A DNA stretch of 11,263 nt from an uncultured Alphaproteobacteria bacterium (GTDB lineage: Bacteria; Pseudomonadota; Alphaproteobacteria; RF32; CAG-239). A program made the position numbers and the translations under genes. Location of the stretch: contig USCF01000017.1 in the NCBI GenBank assembly GCA_900553115.1, positions 1 through 11,263 on the forward strand, written 5' to 3'. The notes beneath the pieces were generated by a model. That model made no database searches and was not told where the DNA came from. It worked only from the letters and a program-made list of their open reading frames with translations. This document shows, one piece after another, positions 7,952 to 11,263 of the stretch (positions within the stretch are counted from its first letter, which is position 1; every line of letters starts with the position of its first letter).

Positions 7952-8356
7952 ATGGAAGAAAAAGAATATTTTGCCGCATATCAGAGTTTTGTTGACGGAG
8001 TAACGTCGGAAACTGCTAAGAATGATGAAGTTTTTGCTCAAAATTTTGCTAAATTATCAAAACAGCTGAATGGTGGTTACGCCCGTTTGGATCACGCTGT
8101 TTCCGGTTTGTGCGGCGAAGTTGGAGAAGTTGACGATGTGTGGAAAAAAATCAAGTTTATGGGGCTTGAATATACGCCGGAAACCAGGGATATGTTTATC
8201 AAAGAACTTGGAGACGTTTGCTGGTATATGTTTCAGGCTTGTCTGGCTCTGGATATTCCGTTTGAAGAAATTATCAACCGCAATGTTGAAAAATTGAAAA
8301 AACGTCATCCAAATGGTTATTCTCCGGAATATTTTCACCAAAAAAAAGGAGCTTAG
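7952..8356 (+). CDS. MazG-like nucleotide pyrophosphohydrolase
   Basis: This 134-residue protein is a single-domain, all-alpha NTP pyrophosphohydrolase of the MazG-like superfamily. It probably hydrolyses a nucleoside triphosphate to the monophosphate and pyrophosphate. The Mg-binding signature is clear: GEVGE at 55-59 (E56-x2-E59, with Asp62 following), then ELGD at 85-88 (E85-x2-D88), a 25-residue spacing within the family range. The later NVEKLKKRHPNGY segment (111-123) is typical of short MazG-like proteins. It has one MazG domain, about half the size of two-domain E. coli MazG, so I do not use that symbol. The ATG has an AAAGGA Shine-Dalgarno at 7937-7942 inside the end of mutS and starts 2 nt after the mutS stop. 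That implies co-transcription and likely translational coupling. Position between mutS and priA suggests nucleotide-pool sanitation; the substrate (for example dCTP or an oxidised or deaminated dNTP) is unknown. Confidence 0.88.
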   Translation: MEEKEYFAAYQSFVDGVTSETAKNDEVFAQNFAKLSKQLNGGYARLDHAVSGLCGEVGEVDDVWKKIKFMGLEYTPETRDMFIKELGDVCWYMFQACLALDIPFEEIINRNVEKLKKRHPNGYSPEYFHQKKGA

Positions 8357-8359
8357 ATT

Positions 8360-10531
8360 TTGTTGGTTGGAATCTTATTGCCGCTGCCGTTTAATCAGCC
8401 GTTTACCTACAAAACGGATGAGGTGCTGAAACTTGGGCAGCTGGTTGAGGTTCCGTTTGGGCGAGATAAGCAAATCGGCGTGGTTTATGACCTTGCGCCG
8501 CAAAATGATGTGCCAGCCGAAAAAATAAAAAGTATAAGCAAAGTCTATGATTTTCCGCCGCTATCAGAAAAACTGCTGAAATTTATCGCTTGGGTGGCGC
8601 GTTATAACATGGCTCCGCTGGGATTGGTTTTCAAAATGGCAATAAGCGTAAAAGCAGCGTTTGAGCCGTCGCCGCTGACAGTCTTGTATAAACTTTCCGG
8701 CAAAACTTTAGCTGAGGCTAAACTTAAAAATTCGGATGCGCGCTGGCATGTTATGGATTTGCTGAAGCACGCGCCGTATACCAGACAAGAAATTGCTAAA
8801 GGCGCCGGCGTGGGACAAAGCGTGATAAAAACGCTTATTGACAGCGGGGTGCTGGAACCTGTTTATGTGGAGAATAAACGCGAGTTTTTGGAACCTGTCG
8901 GCGATTATGTGAAAGTTGATTTGACAGCAGAACAACAGCACGCGGCGGAATTACTGTGTCAAAAAATAGGCAGCGGATTTTCGGTTACGCTGCTGGACGG
9001 TATTACCGGTTCAGGTAAAACAGAAGTGTATTTTGAAGCTGTTGCCAAAACCATAGAAAGCGGCAAACAAGTGCTTATTTTGGTGCCGGAAATTTCGCTG
9101 ACGACACAATGGCTGGAGCGTTTTCAAAAGCGATTCGGCGTGCGTCCGGCAAATTGGCATTCGGGATTGAGTCTAAAAGAGCGTACCGATACTTGGAAAG
9201 CAATTGTTGAGGGACGGGTGAAAGTTATTGTCGGAGCGCGTTCGGCGTTGTTTTTGCCTTATACAAATTTGGGGCTGATTGTTATTGATGAAAGCCATGA
9301 TCACTCGTTTAAACAGGAAGATGTGGTAAATTATCAAGGGCGCGATATGGCGATTGTGCGGGCAAAAATAGAACATTTGCCGCTGATTCTTTCTACCGCT
9401 ACGCCTGATTTGGAGACGATGGTAAATGTTGAAGAAGGCAAATATGACTGTGTGAAACTGCAAAGCCGTTATGCCAATGCCAGCCTGCCGGATATTAAAA
9501 TTATAGATTTGAAAAAAGATAAACCGCAAAAAGGCGAGTGGGGCGTTTCTTGGCTGGCGCCGAGTTTGGTGCAGGCTTTAGGCGAAAATTTGGAGCGCCG
9601 CGAGCAATCGGTTTTGTTTTTAAATCGCCGCGGCTATGCTCCGCTGATGATTTGCCGCGACTGCGGACACCGTATGCAGTGTCCGAGCTGCAGCGCTTGG
9701 CTGACCGAGCATAAAAAAGCACATAAACTGATGTGTCATCATTGCGGATATATGGAAGAGATTCCGGAGGTTTGCCCGCATTGCGGTTCGGCAGACGGAC
9801 TGACTGCTTGCGGTCCTGGGGTGGAACGTGTGGCCGAAGAGGTAAAACATCGTTTTCCGTATGCTAAAACCGAGATACTTTCTAGCGATAATGCCGGTTC
9901 TTTTACGGCGGTGTCGCAAATTATCGCTCGCATGGAGCGTCGCGAGATTGATATTTTGGTAGGAACACAGATTATCGCCAAGGGACATCATTTTCCAGAT
10001 TTAACTTTGGTTGGCATTGTTGATGCTGATTTGGGGTTGATGGGCAGTGATTTGCGAGCTTCGGAGCAAACATATCAATTGCTGTCGCAAGTATCGGGAC
10101 GAGCCGGACGCGGTGAAAAGAAGGGAACAGTGTATTTGCAGACTTTGTATCCCGAAAACAATGTGTTGAAAGCTTTATTGAATAATGACCGCGAAAGTTT
10201 TATGGAGTTTGAAAAACGCTCGCGTCAAATGTTAAAGTATCCGCCGTATGGCAAACTTGCTGCCTTGATAATTTCGGGAACCGATCAAAAATTGACGGGA
10301 TTAGTGGCGGCAGAATTTGGCAAAACAGCTCCGCACACAGACTTTGTTTCGGTGCTGGGGCCTGCGCCGGCGCCGCTGTTTTTGCTTCGTGATCGCTATC
10401 GTTATCGGCTGATGCTTAAAACTGATAAAAACATCAATATTCAGCAGGTTTTACAGCATTGGTTGCAAATGGTCAAAGTACCTGCTTCGGTCAAGGTGGA
10501 AGTCGATATTGACCCGTATTCTTTTATGTAG
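8360..10531 (+). CDS. priA: Primosomal protein N' (replication restart helicase PriA)
   Basis: This 723-residue protein recognises stalled forks and D-loops and reloads the replicative helicase. The N-terminal 3'-end-binding domain (about 1-100) is followed by a winged-helix region (about 125-175) and the SF2 helicase core. Walker A is GITGSGKT (214-221, Lys220) and the DEAH-type box is DESH (310-313). Later motifs are GTQIIAKGHHFPDL (535-548) and QVSGRAGRG (577-585). Eight zinc-binding cysteines sit in four pairs: C432/C435, C441/C444, C459/C462 and C472/C475. Length is close to E. coli PriA (about 732). The start is probably the TTG at 8360, with AAAGGAG at 8345-8351 and an 8-nt spacer; a second TTG follows at 8363. 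It begins 3 nt after the MazG-like stop, so it belongs to the mutS unit. Many alphaproteobacteria have atp genes after priA; here a convergent HTH unit follows after 15 nt. Confidence 0.97.
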   Translation: MLVGILLPLPFNQPFTYKTDEVLKLGQLVEVPFGRDKQIGVVYDLAPQNDVPAEKIKSISKVYDFPPLSEKLLKFIAWVARYNMAPLGLVFKMAISVKAAFEPSPLTVLYKLSGKTLAEAKLKNSDARWHVMDLLKHAPYTRQEIAKGAGVGQSVIKTLIDSGVLEPVYVENKREFLEPVGDYVKVDLTAEQQHAAELLCQKIGSGFSVTLLDGITGSGKTEVYFEAVAKTIESGKQVLILVPEISLTTQWLERFQKRFGVRPANWHSGLSLKERTDTWKAIVEGRVKVIVGARSALFLPYTNLGLIVIDESHDHSFKQEDVVNYQGRDMAIVRAKIEHLPLILSTATPDLETMVNVEEGKYDCVKLQSRYANASLPDIKIIDLKKDKPQKGEWGVSWLAPSLVQALGENLERREQSVLFLNRRGYAPLMICRDCGHRMQCPSCSAWLTEHKKAHKLMCHHCGYMEEIPEVCPHCGSADGLTACGPGVERVAEEVKHRFPYAKTEILSSDNAGSFTAVSQIIARMERREIDILVGTQIIAKGHHFPDLTLVGIVDADLGLMGSDLRASEQTYQLLSQVSGRAGRGEKKGTVYLQTLYPENNVLKALLNNDRESFMEFEKRSRQMLKYPPYGKLAALIISGTDQKLTGLVAAEFGKTAPHTDFVSVLGPAPAPLFLLRDRYRYRLMLKTDKNINIQQVLQHWLQMVKVPASVKVEVDIDPYSFM

Positions 10532-10546
10532 AGTAAAGTATGCTAT

Positions 10547-10762
10547 TTAGTGTAAAACGGCATAATAGGCCATAGCAGTGCAAGATAGCAAAATTAATTG
10601 CAGTAAGCCAGTGTTTATAACCACATTTTTGTTGCCGACAATGTTAATACCAAAATTACCGGCTGTTTGGGCCGCCGGATTCGTTTGAGGCGATTTGTGC
10701 ATATTATCATTAACGGGGGTACTTTTCATCAAAATATCCCTAATTTGCTCATCAATACTCAT
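10547..10762 (-). CDS. Small single-pass membrane protein of unknown function
   Basis: I do not recognise this 71-residue protein. Its N-terminal part (about 1-35) is polar and probably flexible. Residues 36-50 form a short glycine/asparagine stretch (FGINIVGNKNVVIN) with alternating hydrophobic residues that could be a beta-strand pair. A single hydrophobic helix lies at about 50-69, almost at the C-terminus, so it may be tail-anchored with the N-terminus in the cytoplasm. It follows the HTH gene by 30 nt on the same strand and is probably co-transcribed. The ATG has a weak GGA at 10773-10775 with a 10-nt spacer. The 3' end is 15 nt from the convergent priA stop, and I see no terminator there. 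Small size makes coding status less certain, but the defined membrane segment and operon position support it. A regulated membrane effector is one possibility, unproven. Confidence 0.55.
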   Translation of the reverse strand: MSIDEQIRDILMKSTPVNDNMHKSPQTNPAAQTAGNFGINIVGNKNVVINTGLLQLILLSCTAMAYYAVLH

Positions 10763-10792
10763 TTTTAAATAGTCCGTTTATTTATTGTAAAA

Positions 10793-11236
10793 TCAGTTTG
10801 CTTTTCTGACTTCATCATAAATATCAATAAAGTCTTTAATTTTAGCGTCTGCCGTATCCATAGATTCGTTGCAGATTTTGGAATAAATCAAGCGAATTAA
10901 CTCAGCCTTGTCGTGAGGAGAAAGAGTGAAATTACGGTTGAGCAGCCAATTTTCAATATTTTCAATAATCAAGCATAAAATATCTTGATTGACGCTAGGA
11001 GCAGAGCTAGAAGACACTTTTAACGGTAAATCAGTCAATTCCTGTTCATCTACTTTAAGCAATCGAGCCAACTTTTGACGCTCCACTTCACCAAGACGTC
11101 GAGGAGAACCGTTTTTAATAAATTGCTGAATATAAGCAATATTTTTGCCAATGCTTAAAGAAACTTTAGCATAATTAAGACCGCGCTCAGTAATTAATCG
11201 AGCAATTTTTTTTCTGATTTCTTCTGTATCTTCCAT
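10793..11236 (-). CDS. XRE-type helix-turn-helix regulator with C-terminal helical domain
   Basis: This 147-residue protein is probably a DNA-binding transcription factor. The N-terminal about 70 residues form a lambda-repressor-like HTH fold: KVSLSIGKNIAYIQQFI (24-40) covers the turn and recognition helix, followed by GSPRRLGEVERQKLARLLKV (43-62). This pattern resembles small regulators common in Alphaproteobacteria, from memory of the family. A Ser-rich linker (about 71-82) leads to a helical C-terminal region (about 83-146) without a peptidase (S24) or sugar-binding signature; it may mediate dimerisation or partner binding. The ATG has a good GAGG Shine-Dalgarno at 11243-11246 with a 6-nt spacer. 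A 71-residue membrane protein gene follows 30 nt downstream. The upstream region is cut by the window edge, so its operator cannot be inspected. No phage or integrase genes are nearby, so a prophage repressor role is not indicated. Confidence 0.82.
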   Translation of the reverse strand: MEDTEEIRKKIARLITERGLNYAKVSLSIGKNIAYIQQFIKNGSPRRLGEVERQKLARLLKVDEQELTDLPLKVSSSSAPSVNQDILCLIIENIENWLLNRNFTLSPHDKAELIRLIYSKICNESMDTADAKIKDFIDIYDEVRKAN

Positions 11237-11253
11237 ATCACACCTCTTTTAAC

Positions 11254-11259
11254 AATATA
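11254..11259 (-). promoter_or_regulatory. Possible -10 box of the HTH operon at the window edge
   Basis: Read on the minus strand, 11259-11254 is TATATT, about 17 nt before the start codon at 11236. The -35 lies outside the window. The stretch is so AT-rich that the match is weak evidence. Confidence 0.25.
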
Positions 11260-11263
11260 TAAT

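Noticed and set aside
9173..9991. Overlapping minus-strand open frames of 73-123 codons inside priA
   Set aside because: They mirror the conserved helicase and zinc-binding coding sequence of priA and show no independent coding signals.
10550..10585. TGCTAT/ATAGCA inverted repeat just inside the 71-aa gene as a terminator
   Set aside because: The stem is 6 bp across a loop of more than 20 nt with no T tract, so it is not a credible terminator.
10793..11236. Prophage repressor or the edge of a mobile element
   Set aside because: There is no integrase, phage structural gene, attachment repeat or transposase in view, and the protein lacks an S24 peptidase domain.

Overview
This 11.3 kb window is a stretch of bacterial chromosome, AT-rich by eye and densely coded. 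It most likely comes from a low-GC member of the Alphaproteobacteria. That placement is an inference: the GT4 glycosyltransferase (HARSRAPAW motif), the GPNMAGKST P-loop of MutS and the small HTH regulator at the right edge all resemble alphaproteobacterial versions. I see no tRNA, rRNA, CRISPR array, insertion sequence or integrase.

Layout from left to right. (1) 58-429 (+): a small multi-pass membrane protein of unknown function with its own strong terminator. (2) 570-3684 (+): a consensus-like promoter, a GT4 glycosyltransferase, then thrS (threonyl-tRNA synthetase) 31 nt downstream, closed by a hairpin terminator. (3) 3766-5184 (-): a membrane-anchored PAS histidine kinase of the PhoR-like type, convergent with thrS and without a response regulator in view. 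(4) 5185-5276: a 92-nt divergent promoter region holding a perfect 8-3-8 palindrome. (5) 5277-10531 (+): a tightly packed unit of mutS, a MazG-like nucleotide pyrophosphohydrolase and priA, with gaps of only 2 and 3 nt. (6) 10547-11236 (-): a two-gene unit of an XRE-type HTH regulator and a 71-aa single-pass membrane protein.

How the genes work together. The mutS-mazG-priA unit reads as a genome-maintenance operon: mismatch recognition, probable clean-up of non-canonical nucleotides, and restart of stalled replication forks. The glycosyltransferase probably belongs to envelope polysaccharide synthesis and may share a transcript with thrS. Most of the window is ordinary core genome. The least explained parts are the HTH plus membrane-peptide pair, the orphan membrane protein at the left edge, the palindrome between the kinase and mutS, and a recurrent intergenic element (TTATTG followed by TWNAAT). 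Three copies of that element lie 30-36 nt upstream of a start codon, and it is probably this organism's -10 promoter context.
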